DNA of 64,000 bases. Source: Exophiala sp. HKRS030. Its lineage: Eukaryota > Ascomycota > Eurotiomycetes > Chaetothyriales > Herpotrichiellaceae. The stretch is from NCBI GenBank assembly GCA_023897205.1, contig JAHWDD010000001.1, forward strand, positions 7,750,001 through 7,814,000. The letters run 5' to 3'. Position 1 is the stretch's first letter, and each line of letters starts with the position of its first letter. The notes beneath the pieces were generated by a model. The model worked only from the letters and a program-made list of their open reading frames with translations. It searched no databases and was not told where the DNA came from. Shown here in pieces: positions 19,862 to 30,957 of the stretch. The position numbers and the translations under genes are program-made.

Positions 19862-21443
19862 GATTGAAAGATTCGGTTTGAGAATAGGGTTCGTGGAGGG
19901 GAACGGTCGCTGAAAGGGGATTTAACAGGTAACGTCAAAGCATGAATTGAGTAACCGCCGTGGGAGAGTGTCAGACATAGGACATAGGTGAAAGAGGTTG
20001 AAATGGTGGATGACTGAGAGGGTTGTGATTTGATTAGTTGCGGTGTCTAACGCCGTGGGTGCGCAGTCAATGGACGAATAGGGAGAGATGGCAAGATGCA
20101 GATGCCGCCAGTCTGGATTGCAATACTCTCGTGCAGGACATCAGTGAAGTTTGTAAAAGGACGAGCAGATGCAGGTAGCGATGGACGACATAGGGGTTTG
20201 GTCAGGGTGTGTGTGACTTGTAGATGAGGATGTACGTCTGGAGTCTGCAGTACAGTACGTACAAAAGCGGCCAGAACGAACAGGTAAACAAAAAAACACC
20301 AGGTGAGTGGAAGGTGGGATTTTAGGTTCTAAGGGTGCATGAACGGTCATGACGGGTCAAAGCAGGACGGGCTTAGCTCAAGAACTCTCTGGGGACGGGG
20401 ACTTAATAAAGTGAGAAATGGCCAAGTCGCAGAGGAAATGAGTGGCTGTGGGTGCAGCTTGATAGGCACACCTCAGGGGATTCAGTGCCCAATGATAGCT
20501 GAAGTTGCTTGCACGGCGCCTGCAGACGCCTGAGACCGTGGTTCTGGTTCCGGCGCTGCTGGGGCGACGACCTTTCTTCCAGGCAAGCTGCTGGTGGGAT
20601 CTTAGGTGCAGTACATACCTACTAGGTAGGCATGTACTCAAGTGCCTAATGTTGATTCATAGGTACCGACAGCCTCACTAAGTTAATACTGAGTAATACT
20701 AATCATAATGATCTACCCAACCCTAGCTAGGACAACCCAACGAGGCACACCAACAACAACGACAACAACCACCGCCACCACCATCGGAACAACAAACATA
20801 GGCGTCGGTCTTCATCAACATGTCCACGAGTAACAACATCTCTTACAACTCGATATCGTGTTTGACATTCACCCACGCGACAAGAGGCACAATTTCGATA
20901 CTGCAGTTAAATGCTTCCTTAGAGTCTCTAATCTCTACCGAACACCCTTCTCTAGCTATGGCGACTGGTATTTGGCTTTAGCAGGTCTCCCATTTCCCCC
21001 TCCAGCGAGTGCCCCATGGACAGTGGGACTCCTCGAGTAGCTCATTCGCTTAGCGAGATTAGATGCCTCCTCCCGCGTATCCCGCGCCGTGAATGCCTCC
21101 CGACTACGGAATAGTTAGAAGACTACTGAGTGCCCTCCGTCTAACTAACTACCGTCGGCAGATCGTGCTCCGCGACACTCACCTCCGTCAGCCTTGTCAC
21201 CTTCCTTACATATCAGAATGCACAATACCAATGAATAATTCAATGCTATGTCCACGCCGAATTTGGTAGTACAGATACTTTTCATATCAATATAAAAGAC
21301 TTGTGCTTACACGCCAGTGCCAACATGACCGCGCCCGCTGTCACATTCAGCTTTGGTCTTGCAGAGAACATAGGGCTTCTGCACTGCTCTCCTCTGCCCA
21401 CCGCTTTAGCATTTCATCCCCCTACGCACCCGTTCCCACAATC
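19862..21443. other. Intergenic, CLIP-170 promoter side
   Basis: About 1.6 kb upstream of the CLIP-170 gene and downstream of the mannosidase gene. It has TACCTACTAGGTAGG and TAGGTACC words near 20615-20665 and a CAACAACGACAACAACC stretch near 20750. No ORF here looks coding. Confidence 0.5.
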
Positions 21444-24400
21444 TCAGAGCTGGAGCCTGAAAGTAGCCACTTCAAAGGCCCTCAGCTCAATAGCGACACT
21501 TGACTTGCTCTTACCAGAGATCGTCAATTCCTCTTCATCGTCCTCCAGCACGTTCGTCCTGTACACCTTCTTAATCGGTAGAGTCGTTTCAATATTGCCA
21601 CGAGTCTTGCCGCCCAGGCTTTCATAGATACGCAGAATAACGCTCTGTCCCGAGCGAGGACTGAATTCGCCTCGAGACACATCTTCATCATCTTCACCTC
21701 GCTTGATGGTATCAAGCACCAACGAGCTGCCACCGTTGAGTTTGATAGAATCGAAGATCTCCTTGGCCGGCTTGTCGTCAACCACCGACACCAAGTTCAG
21801 AGGATGATTGAAATTGTACGCCGCCCGGACCGTCTCTGCGCCCAGTGGTCCCTGATGCGGGAAGATTGCCCATTTGATGTGATGTCGACCCATGTCAGCA
21901 TGTGCATCAGGTGCCTTGGGCGCGCGAATCAGTGACAATCTCTGCAAGTTGCCAATGGTGGCAAATCCATATTTGGATTCATTCAGGATGGAAACACCAT
22001 AGTTGGCTTCCGATAAATCTGCAAATTTGTGACAGCACACTTCAAATTTGGCCATATCCCAGCTGTTGATGGTCAGTACACTCTAGAGAAAACCCCGCAA
22101 GTATGAGACTTACCTGGTGTTGTAATGTGTTGGTCGGCGAATGATGCCGTACTGGCTCTCGTAGCTGGCCTCGGTGTTGGAAACATCAACTTCGAACTCA
22201 ACCTTCAAGAATTTCATGGTTTCGCGCCATTCAACTTCTGCTTCCACCAACACATATCCTGCCTCGCCCTCGCTATCTGTTGCGTCCAGACTGATTACAG
22301 TCCTGATCCAACTGTCTTCGCTCACCTTGGTTTTCGTCGCTACACTGACCCGGTATGGTCCATTTTCCACGATCTCTGTCGTGCCAGAGCTGAGCTCTTG
22401 TCTCGACTCTAGGTGGAACACCTCCACGTCCCAAGCTTGCCAATACAACGGCTTATCATCAAAGAGGACGAATTGGTTGGCTTTGCCGCCTTTGGCGAGA
22501 ACTTGGCGCTCAGCTTTTGAGTCGTATAGCGAGGTTATCACACCAGCCTCTACTTGGACGTCAAAGCGGCTGTTCTTGAGAACAAAAACACCTTTCTTGG
22601 TTTCCGTAACCGACGCTGTGGACTGAATGGCCGAAGCGGCGTGACTTTTGATGAGACCAGGGCCGCCCGAAAGGAAAGTGTATGCCTGTTCTTGTGATGA
22701 TGATTGTGCTTGCGGAATCTTGACCAGCTCTGATCGCTTCCATGGTGCAGTGTTGATGGCTGCAAGTTCAGCTTTGGCCTTGACATGGTGCGATAACCCA
22801 AGCACTGTCAATGCTTCCTCCTTGATCTTGTTTGCAAGCTTGGCATTGTGAGCGTAGAGTGCGTTCGAATCGTCGTAACACATCTCAATCGAGCTGCCTG
22901 GTAGACAGTCGTGGAATTGACAGAGCAACACATTCTCCCAGATCTCATCAATCTCCTTCTTGGGATAGCTGTAACTCTTGGTTTTCAAGCTAGCCAGTGT
23001 TGCCAAATACTCGATATCATGTAGCAGGACTTCCTGATGACGATTGTTCCGCTTATTGTTTGCCTGCGTTGTGTAGGTACCTCGGTGTAGCTCGAAGTAC
23101 AGTTCTCCGTACCAAGTGGTGAGCTTGGTGCCAGATTCCAGTTTCTTCTCTACCCCGACGAAGAAATCGTCTACGGATTTCCCCATATGAACTCGAGGGA
23201 GCAAACCAGTGGTGTCGCTCAGTCCACGACATCTCCGGAGTTTCTCGAGCATGTCTCGGGTCGGACCACCACCTCCGTCACCTTTGCCAAAGACCAACAG
23301 CGACGTGTTGTCTTGATTCAGGCTCTTATGTTGAGTTACACTTCTTCGAACATCCCCGAAATGGGCATCTGCAGTATAAGTCTCACTGGGCGCCATATGG
23401 CAAATGACTTGGCTGCCATCGAGACTGACCCAGTTGAATGTAGTATGAGGGAAGTTATTGATATTGTTCCAGCTCAATTTCTGAGTAAAGAAACGAGTCA
23501 TACCTGCCAAACGACAGATCTGAGGAAGCTGGCCGGAGTATCCGAATGTATCTGGTAGCCAGAAAGTTTTACAACGTTCACCGAAATTGCTTTCGAAGAA
23601 TCTTTGACCGTACAGGAATTGACGTACCAGAGACTCTCCGCTGGGCATGTTCGTATCATGTTCGACCCAACTTCCGCCAATCGGATGGAATCTACCTTCC
23701 TTGACCTTCGTCTTCACCCTGTCGAAGACATAAGGGTAATATTGCTTGAGCCACTTGTACTGTTGAGCCTGGCTCACAGCAAATCGATGCTCGGGGTATC
23801 GATCCATCAGATCGCACTGGTTGGACCAACTTCTGGCCACTTTTCGTTTCGTCTCTGCCCATGGCCAGAGCCAGCAAGTGTCAATGTGACAATGCCCGAT
23901 GCCATAGACTAGGACCTTTTCATCCGAGTCGTACACTTTTGATGAATTGATATTCTTGCCGATGTAGCTTTGCGCAATTTGGCGTCCTTCCTCGATAGAT
24001 TTGGTTGATCCATTGCCAGCAATGAAAGCATCCATAATCCGATTTGCGACCTGCAACGCCTCATGCTTTTCCCAGCTGTCACCTGGGAACTCTCTCGCGG
24101 CGTCGCCGATGATCCAGAAGTCCACGAAAAGAGCTCGCGCAGCAAGGTTCACATCAACGATTTGAACCTTCCATAGCTGAAAATATCTATCTGGCCGGGG
24201 AGGCTGGATGCTGTCTCCACCAGGAGCGTTTCCGAACATTCCGTTGCAAGCCATTTCAATGTAAAAGATATGTTCTTTGCCATCTCGCCAATCGTTGGGC
24301 AGGATCCACTCGGTACGATCACCGCCTCCTGTCAGGCCCTGGAGCGGATTCCCGTCTTCGGTCCATACCATTCCTTCATTATTTGCGTCCCAGTGGAATT

Positions 24401-24810
24401 CTAGATGTTCGCCATCTCGCATGTGCTCAGGAACGGTCAACTGAATCTTGAACCAGTGGGTTGACCAGGAAGGACCGAAAGACTCTCCCCGTTGCGTAGG
24501 TCTGAAGGTGTTTGAGGTGGCCTCTTTGAACGTCGGACGTGCCAGGTCTGGTGGAGAATAGACGGAGAGCTTGATGTACTTTGAATCTTCCTCAATGTTA
24601 TGATACAATTTCCTAGATGAAGTCAGTTGGGTGATTCGTCTGATTTAGAGGTGTAGCATACCCAAGGAGATATTGCTTCTCATATTGGCCGGTTGAGGTA
24701 AACGCGCGCAGCCGGTCTGTATAGATACTCTCGATTTGCTGACCGACAGGACCTTGAGACAACTTTGGATAGGAGGACGACTCAATACGAGCCGAAGTCT
24801 CCCCTCCCAT
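21444..24810 (-). CDS. AMS1: GH38 alpha-mannosidase, vacuolar/cytosolic AMS1 type
   Basis: Three exons, 24662-24810, 22114-24612 and 21444-22062, with introns of 49 and 51 nt, code for 1088 residues, close to yeast Ams1. The start at MGGETSARIESS is chosen over an upstream in-frame ATG that adds an unlikely hydrophobic leader. The GH38 catalytic domain has the zinc-site motif HCHIDTCWLWP (about 290-300), the nucleophile region WLPDTFGYSGQ with Asp near 404, and GGSWVEHDTNMPSGES. The C-terminal beta domains end with LRAFEVATFRLQL. There is no signal peptide, which fits Ams1, a cytosolic protein delivered to the vacuole by the Cvt/autophagy route, where it trims mannose from free oligosaccharides and glycoproteins. 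No missing key residues were noticed. Confidence 0.96.
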
Positions 24811-25328
24811 GACTGTGGTAGATAAGAAGAAGTAGTGCAAAAAGTAGACTGATGGTGGGAACAGGCTAGTGTACAAGCGGAGAGAGCGATAGAAACAGAG
24901 AAGCTGAGGACAAGTGAACGAAGGGGTTGATGTATTCTTCAGAGTGGGTAAACAGATGGTCTTGGGAGGTCAGATGGTACTTCTCAAGATGGCAGTGGAT
25001 GCAGGTATGACCTCGACGTTTCACCAGCAGGGTGCGGTTATGCGGGGTAGAGCTTCTGGGAGCGTCCTTAGCTTGAGTTCAAACTTCAGGCACAGTTCCC
25101 GTTTGGAGAAAGCCCGAGGACCGGTGCTCTTTGACTGAACGACTTAACTGGGACTGGCGTGGATGGGGTATCCCTGGAAACCAGTCCTTGGACTGATTGG
25201 CTGTAGCACGTGAGTTACACCTCGCACACCTCCTCGAAGGACTTGGTTCAACAATGCCGTAAACTGGCAGTGCTGCCCATCTTCCTGTTGCACTCTATTC
25301 AATCTAACACCAAGTTCAAATGTACGTT
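24811..25328. other. Intergenic, AMS1 promoter side
   Basis: About 0.5 kb between two minus-strand genes. No ORF with coding character and no repeat noticed. Confidence 0.5.
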
Positions 25329-26815
25329 CTAATGTCTAGGTGAATCAAATCCACTCAGCGTCCCCTTAGATACTCCCCGGTCATGAGTCCCATTTACCGC
25401 GCCACTGCCTGACATCGGGCCCACCATCACGATACTCTGCTTTAATTTTTTTCGTCTTCTCAGCGATGTCCTCCCCGTCAATCTATTTACCGCATTGACG
25501 ATCTGGCTCTGACCATTGTGATATGCTGTTGCCAAGTCCATCGACTTGCCTCGTTTATTGGGACTAGATTTCTCCTCTCTTGGTTTCTTCTTTTTCTTCT
25601 TTGACCAGATTTCTTCTCCGTAAACCTGATAGGGATTTGCTGGGATGGCCAATTGACGCTCTCGAGGCACATCGTCCCCTTCTCCCAGGGCTCCAAGACC
25701 ATTCCATGCCCTGCTAGACTTGGACACAGATCTCAATAACTCACTCACCCCTGTTGAAGACTCTCCCGTGCGGAGCTACGCGACTCGAGGTTATCGTCCT
25801 CTTCTCCTGAAAATCTCGATGTTGCATATGAAAAGGCACGGTGTCGACCTTGCTCTGCGGAGCCTTGCCTGCTTTTGAGGCTCTTTGTGGCCTGAAGTCT
25901 ATCCATATCTGAAGTTGGGCTTTGATTCACAAGGTCGTCCTCCAACCAATTTTCAGACCAGTGCCTTTCACGATACCGCGCCTCTGTCAACGAGCCTGGC
26001 GACCATTTGTTCGCTGCCTGTGGGTGCAACGGGTCGTACTGCGCAGGGGAATCAAACACTGGACTTGGTGGACTGCTACTTCTCAGCTCTGGGGCGATGG
26101 AAGGAGGTCGTCGTCCGTGACATCCGAGACACTCCCTGACATGGCATCAGGGAGTGGCGGAGTGTGTGCGACTCGAACAGACAGCTCAACAGATGAGACC
26201 TGGGCTGAAGGTGCTGACAGGTGATGGAGTGCCGCTTGCCGATAAGAATCTGTAGATGATCCTGCCACTGGAGAGGCCAGCTCATTTTTGCGGTCCTGAA
26301 GACTGCGTGAGAACTCCATGAAACTGGGGCTTGTCTTGGGGTGCCAGGGGCCTCAGAGAGAGGCTTGAGGCAGATGTTTCAATTTGACTCCGATGTCGTG
26401 ATTTGGAGTATGGCGAAGGTGTTCGGCTGAGGCTCAATCGCTTGATTAGTAAGGGCGCTACTGTATCTCTATACGCCTGTGGCTGGTGAATCTGCGGAAG
26501 AGATTGGGTTTCCGATTGCTCATCGAGATCAAGGTCGCGAAATCCGCTATACATGCGGATGATGTTCGTGATGGTGGTGTCTGTACTGTACACACTAGAG
26601 GATCTGCGCCTGCGATCAGGTGGTTCAAGCGGTAACGGTTTATCCAAATCGGATGAACTTGACCTCGCAGATGCACCACTGCTGGGAACTTGAAGGCTCA
26701 AACTCGACGATGGTGATGAAATTTCCAGGCCCTTTCGTTGAAGTTCTAGCAGCGCTTTTGAAGGTGGGGGTGATGTTGTCATCGTCCGTCGTGCTGAAAT
26801 GGGCCGTGAAGTCAT
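25329..26815 (-). CDS. Conserved fungal disordered protein, frame broken at four homopolymers
   Basis: The gene is read in four successive frames. The N-terminal part has MTTSPPPSKALLELQRKG, PLPLEPPDRRRRSSSVYS and TITNIIRMYSGF. The middle has SPSFMEFSRSLQDRKNE, then SSSPPSPVFDSPAQYDPL. The C-terminal part has RQLAIPANPYQVYGEEIW, KKKKKK, and AYHNGQSQIVNAVN. The first and last blocks belong to a widespread Pezizomycotina family of unknown function. The frame changes at four-base runs 26347-26350, 26338-26341, 26091-26094 and 25748-25751. One extra base in each restores a single frame of 496 residues with family-like joins (for example GTPKTSPSFMEF). No intron of normal size explains the jumps. 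I therefore read this as an intact gene with under-called bases, although real decay is not excluded. Mostly disordered, basic and Ser/Pro-rich. Confidence 0.62.
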
Positions 26816-27149
26816 ATTGTGGTGATAGCAACGCAAATTTTCTGCAGTATGACCCTCCCGAATAGACCGGTGCGACCTTTCAAGCTCCTGGGGTTTTCTC
26901 CATCATGGCGGTTGTTTCAATACCGCAGCCCAACAACCCAAAATAGTCAACAAAGATGACCGCTTGCGGTCGGACTGTGTATCGACATGCAATAACATAG
27001 TAGGCCATTGTCAATTTACAGCACCCAGAACTTGACTGAAAACAAACCGACTGCATGCAGGACATGTCTTGAGTGAGACCGCAGAATGCCATTGATTTAG
27101 GTTGCTACGAGGGTCCGACATTCCACGGACATTCCGTCGATATGTTTCT
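26816..27149. other. Intergenic, no supported gene
   Basis: Spacer between the disordered-protein gene (upstream side) and the 3' end of the Nudix gene. No coding ORF seen. Confidence 0.5.
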
Positions 27150-28213
27150 TCACAAGTTCGCCGCTTTGGCCAAGTCTTCTTTGGTCAGTTCGTCTCCGGG
27201 TCTCTTGATATATCCCAGTCGCCCAATGCGCCGAAGGCGGATAATCATGTCTTCGTCTCCAAAATGGCTGTTGTGTTCAAAGGTCGGTTCTTGGTCATAA
27301 GCAAATCTAGCTGCATCTGTAAGGATTCTCGCTGTCATTCCGAAAACTCGATACCTCGCCAACTTGTCGAGATGACTTGCAGCGACTTTCTGGCCTTCGT
27401 TCCTCTTGGGTTTGGTGACGATTTGATTCGTGACAGGGACGAAGAAATTGTGCATGCGCCATCGGCTTTGATGCCAATCTGTCCAAGTCCCTTTGTACCA
27501 ATCGCTAGGTTTACCCGGAAGATCTTCTTGGTCAGGAAGATCCTCTGTATACAGAAAATTCTTGAAAGGAGCAGAAAAGACCGCAGCAACCTCTCGGGCG
27601 TCCAGCCTCGGCAGAAGCTTTTCACCAACGTTCGCATCAAGGCCAGTTTCCGGATCGTGCGAGTGTAGGAAGGCAATGCACGGTCGGACAACCAATTCGG
27701 TTTTTGCGAGATTGGTGGGCATTTCGCATAGATGCTCGACTCGAAAAGGCGGTGGGAGAGCAGCTTCACGTCTCGGCAAGCCGATTTCTTCGGAGGCCTC
27801 CCTCCTGGCAGCTTCGAACGCCGTCTCTCCAGCCTCTGCCTTTCCTCCAGGAAGTGCGGCCTGACCAGAATATGAGCTCAATGTGCTCGCGCGCATCGTG
27901 ATGACGACTCTCAGCCCTCCGTTTTGGTCGGCAAAGAGCAATATCAACACCGCCGCTTTTCGCGACAATGGCATATCTGGCCACACTGTAGGTGGAGAGG
28001 CATAATTCCTTAGACGATCCAGTGCTTTCTGCTCAGTTCGTAAGTAGCGTATTCAATCACTAGCGAGCTGTAAAGAGTACGGACCTGTGATTCGGGTGAA
28101 AGTGGCGGCATCTTGTCGGTGCTTTTATAGACGTTTGACACGAAAGTCCTCAGGTAGGAAGGTTCTTTACAGGAGATCCGTCTCACACTCCGAAGGATAT
28201 TCCTGGTCAACAT
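27150..28213 (-). CDS. PCD1: Nudix hydrolase, CoA diphosphatase (PCD1/NUDT7-8 type)
   Basis: Two exons, 28085-28213 and 27150-28028, with a 56-nt intron (GTCCGT...CAG) give 335 residues. The Nudix box GKAEAGETAFEAARREASEE plus IGL fits Gx5Ex7REUxEExGU. Just before it, MRASTLSSYSGQAALPGG is the CoA-pyrophosphatase signature that separates this group from other Nudix enzymes. The enzyme should split CoA and CoA esters to phosphopantetheine and 3',5'-ADP. Two in-frame starts are plausible. The first (28213) adds MLTRNILRSVRRIS, an Arg-rich amphipathic leader that looks mitochondrial. The second, MPPLSPES (Met35, good context AAGATGCC), gives a form without it. The C-terminus ANL resembles the weak peroxisomal signal of human catalase (KANL). 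Dual targeting is inferred. Confidence 0.9.
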
Positions 28214-29098
28214 CTGAGATACATTCCTGTTGATGAGAGGTATGCCAATATTGTTTAATCCAAGAGGTGGACGGGATACAGCCGAGGCATATTGGTGACT
28301 TGGAAACTTTGATCGTCTTTCGTCCCGTCATGGGCTTTAGCCGAATCTGCGGTGGGGATTTTGGAGACGAGTCAAGGAGCAGGCTGTGCAACCAGTCAAG
28401 AGACGATGTTCTTACACGCTGCTTGTCAGGACGGCATCACTTCCCTAACTTTCGCAATACGATTGCATCTGCATTGGTCGCGGTCATGGCAACTTACCAT
28501 CTAATTATGTAGATAGTACCTGCTCTACTTAGTCATGCTAATCTCATGGAGCGGCAATACTCCTCCACAATTGTTCTCTTCTTTCTGCCATCAAGAGATT
28601 ACATAAGCCTGATATTTGAGCCACATTCCTTTTCCATTCTCCCGCCAACGGATAGATGTTCCATGTGGACGGAACGGCGGGATCAGTCTGAGTTGGATTT
28701 ATGACCACGTTCAGTTTCGAGTTGTCCTCGTGGCCGACACTCATACTCGCGCGCGGCTTAGCCCACATATGAGTCTAAGCCGGGCAGCTACACCCACCGT
28801 ATGTAGTCCACTAAGATTTGCATCGGGCGCAAACTTCAGCTTTGATCTGCATAGCATATATCAGCTTGCTTGCGGGTGCCAGGTCTGTTCCATAGGGCAC
28901 TTGATCCATCTACGGCTGATCTGATGGAAACAAGCATCTCGAAGACAGCGATATTACTGTTCTTCTCCTGCTCAATTTGGGCATGCCACGTCGTGGGCCC
29001 TTAGTATCGTCTGGAACGATCGATTTGGTAACACGCCTCCGCAGATACCAGACCACAAAAGAGGAGGTCTCTGGTTGTAACGTGTGACTCAAGAACGC
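28214..29098. other. Intergenic, no supported gene
   Basis: About 0.9 kb between the start of the Nudix gene and the stop of EAF6, both on the minus strand. ORFs at 28167-28391 and 28616-28924 match nothing I know, and no tRNA-like box B is seen. Confidence 0.45.
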
Positions 29099-29735
29099 TC
29101 AATCATCATGGCCCTTTCGTGATCCACCGAAAGAGATCTTCTGTCGTTTCGTCGCCCGACCGTCCCCATCTTCATCTTGCGCGGCAGCAGCGGCATTCTT
29201 CTTTTTCTTCTTGTCTCCTTTCTCTGCCGTGAAACTACCAGTAGGGGTGGCTGCGTGATGCGGCGTACTTGTCGCACTGCTTGGAGAATCTGAATCTCGC
29301 ATGTATGACACTGAACTTCGAGAAAAGATGCGATCGGTGTCGTTTATCACAGCCTTGCGGCGGCCTGCGCCTAGCCCACCGCCAGCGGCACTACCAGAGA
29401 TTGTGCCGCCAGCTGAGGTCGTGGTTCCGGATACGGCTGACGCTTTGATGTAGTTGTCGAAACCCTTCACAATGTTGCCTGCGATGGACGTTTCTTCGAG
29501 GTATGCGGATTCTTGCCGATAGAGCTGATCTTCTGTTGCAGCCTTCAGTCTACCCGTTAGATGTCTTCTTAGATCTGTAAAGCGGAATCCTACGTACCAA
29601 GTTCCGATCGAGCAGTCGCTTCCTCTGTAAAGTGTCGCGCAGGTCCCGTCTTAACTTTTCATAGTAAGGTAGTCCAGGTCGATCAGCGCCAGCAACCGGC
29701 TTGCTCGCAGTACCTGGCGGTATATTTTCGGTCAT
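29099..29735 (-). CDS. EAF6: EAF6, NuA4 histone acetyltransferase subunit
   Basis: Two exons, 29598-29735 and 29099-29542, with a 55-nt phase-0 intron (GTACGT...GAAG) encode 193 residues. The conserved N-terminal core is complete: YYEKLRRDLRDTLQRKRLLD, then after the splice ATEDQLYRQESAYLEETS, IAGNIVKGFDNYIK. This coiled-coil helix pair is the hallmark of Eaf6, a small subunit of NuA4 and related acetyltransferase complexes, where it helps join the catalytic and scaffold parts on chromatin. The C-terminal half is a basic, Ala/Gly/Ser-rich tail with KKKKK and TKRQKISF, a likely nuclear localisation signal. It is divergently arranged with the copper transporter gene, with 288 bp between start codons. 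Confidence 0.95.
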
Positions 29736-30023
29736 CGTGCAGCATGCACTATGGTCGAGTAGAACAATATCTCACGGTGTATTCATAAGTTCGGAACAGG
29801 ATATATGTCGCTACAACAGTTATCATGCGCACTCAGGCGCAAGCGGAGACGGAAAAGTTAGCTCTATGTTCCAGCGTATTCGATACGGTAGTGCATTCGC
29901 CACTGGTATGCAGTATATCATGCTCAACTTTGGTCAGTTTCAGGATGACTTTCCGCGTTATCTCACACCCAGTGTTACTCAAACATACCAACTCGCAGAC
30001 TTGAGTCCTTAAAGGTCAAGAAA
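29736..30023. promoter_or_regulatory. Shared head-to-head promoter region, EAF6/CTR2
   Basis: 288 bp separate the start codons of two divergent genes, so both promoters must fit here or overlap. I did not find a convincing copper-regulator motif by eye. Confidence 0.5.
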
Positions 30024-30726
30024 ATGGATCATTCACATATGGACCACAGTGGAATGGATCATGGCGGCCACGGCGGCATGGACATGGGACCAAGATGCTC
30101 CATGAATGCAAGTTCAGGGCCATAACATGCACCCTCCAATATGCTCGACTAACATGACTAGATGCTGTTTACCTGGTCCTCCAAAGATCTTTGCATCGTG
30201 TTCCGACAATGGCACATCACGGGTACCTTCTCTCTGATAGTCTCGCTCCTCGCAATCGTCATCCTTGTTGCCGGCTACGAGGCTATCCGCGAATTAAGCA
30301 GAAGATATGAACTGAGCCACAATACTCGTATGAGCGCGTTCAGTACCGGAGCTTCCAGTATGTCCTCCTATTGCAAAAATAAGCAGTAATCCCATCGCTG
30401 AGACCTTTTTACTCCAAAAGGCGACGAAGCTCAATTGAACGAATCACGCTCATATCTCGTGGTAGGAAGAGATTCCAAGGCGAACGCTGAAAGAAAAGGA
30501 ATACTCATAAAAGGGGCTCTGTACGCCGTGCAGGTATTTTACAGTTTCTTCATCATGTGGGTATATAGTTGACTCTACTTGGTCGTGACATGGCTGAACA
30601 AGTTCTAGGCTATTATTCATGACTTATAATGGTTGGGTCATGTTGGCTGTTGCTGTCGGTGCTTTCATTGGCTATGTTGTGTTTGGCCATAGTCTCTCCT
30701 CTGCTAAGAGCGTGGCTTGCCATTGA
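30024..30726 (+). CDS. CTR2: CTR-family copper transporter (CTR2-like)
   Basis: Four exons, 30024-30107, 30162-30357, 30421-30556 and 30609-30726, encode 177 residues. The first intron is a GC-AG intron (GCAAGT donor, CTAAC branch, CTAG acceptor). Skipping it joins RCSMN to MLFTWSSKDLCIVF, the exact family junction. The N-terminus is Met/His-rich (MDHSHMDHSGMDHGG), the copper-collecting Mets motif. Three TM segments follow. TM1 comes after FRQWHIT. TM2 carries the M-x3-M-type copper gate (FIMLLFM), then TYNGWVM. TM3 carries the GxxxG packing motif (GAFIG). It ends in ACH, like yeast Ctr2, the vacuolar copper exporter. A trimeric Cu(I) channel in the vacuolar or plasma membrane is expected. 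The third donor is GTGGGT. Confidence 0.95.
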
Positions 30727-30957
30727 GATTCGATCATATAAGGGCTCAATGTGCATATGTACAATACCGACAGCTGCAGTGCATCCGAACTCTTTCATTT
30801 GTCACCCAGTGCGGACTTAAATGGTCGGCAGACATAACGTAGCTCCGAGGATGTACCTTCCAGAATTTTGAGAGATAATGGTTGTGAGAATATGCTATAC
30901 AAGCTAATCAATTGTTGATGAGCACAAACAGCCGTGGCAGCGGACATGATAGACAGC

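Noticed and set aside
25713..25750. A 35-38 nt intron (GTGAGT...TCTAG or AGCAG) joining the last two blocks of the disordered-protein gene
   Set aside because: Shorter than every other intron in the window (49 nt or more). A single missing G in the preceding run explains the frame change and keeps more sequence.
26076..26285. 69-codon ORF (MSWPLQWQDHLQ...) as an exon of the disordered-protein gene
   Set aside because: It lies in the third frame, has low coding character, and is not needed once the homopolymer breaks are considered.
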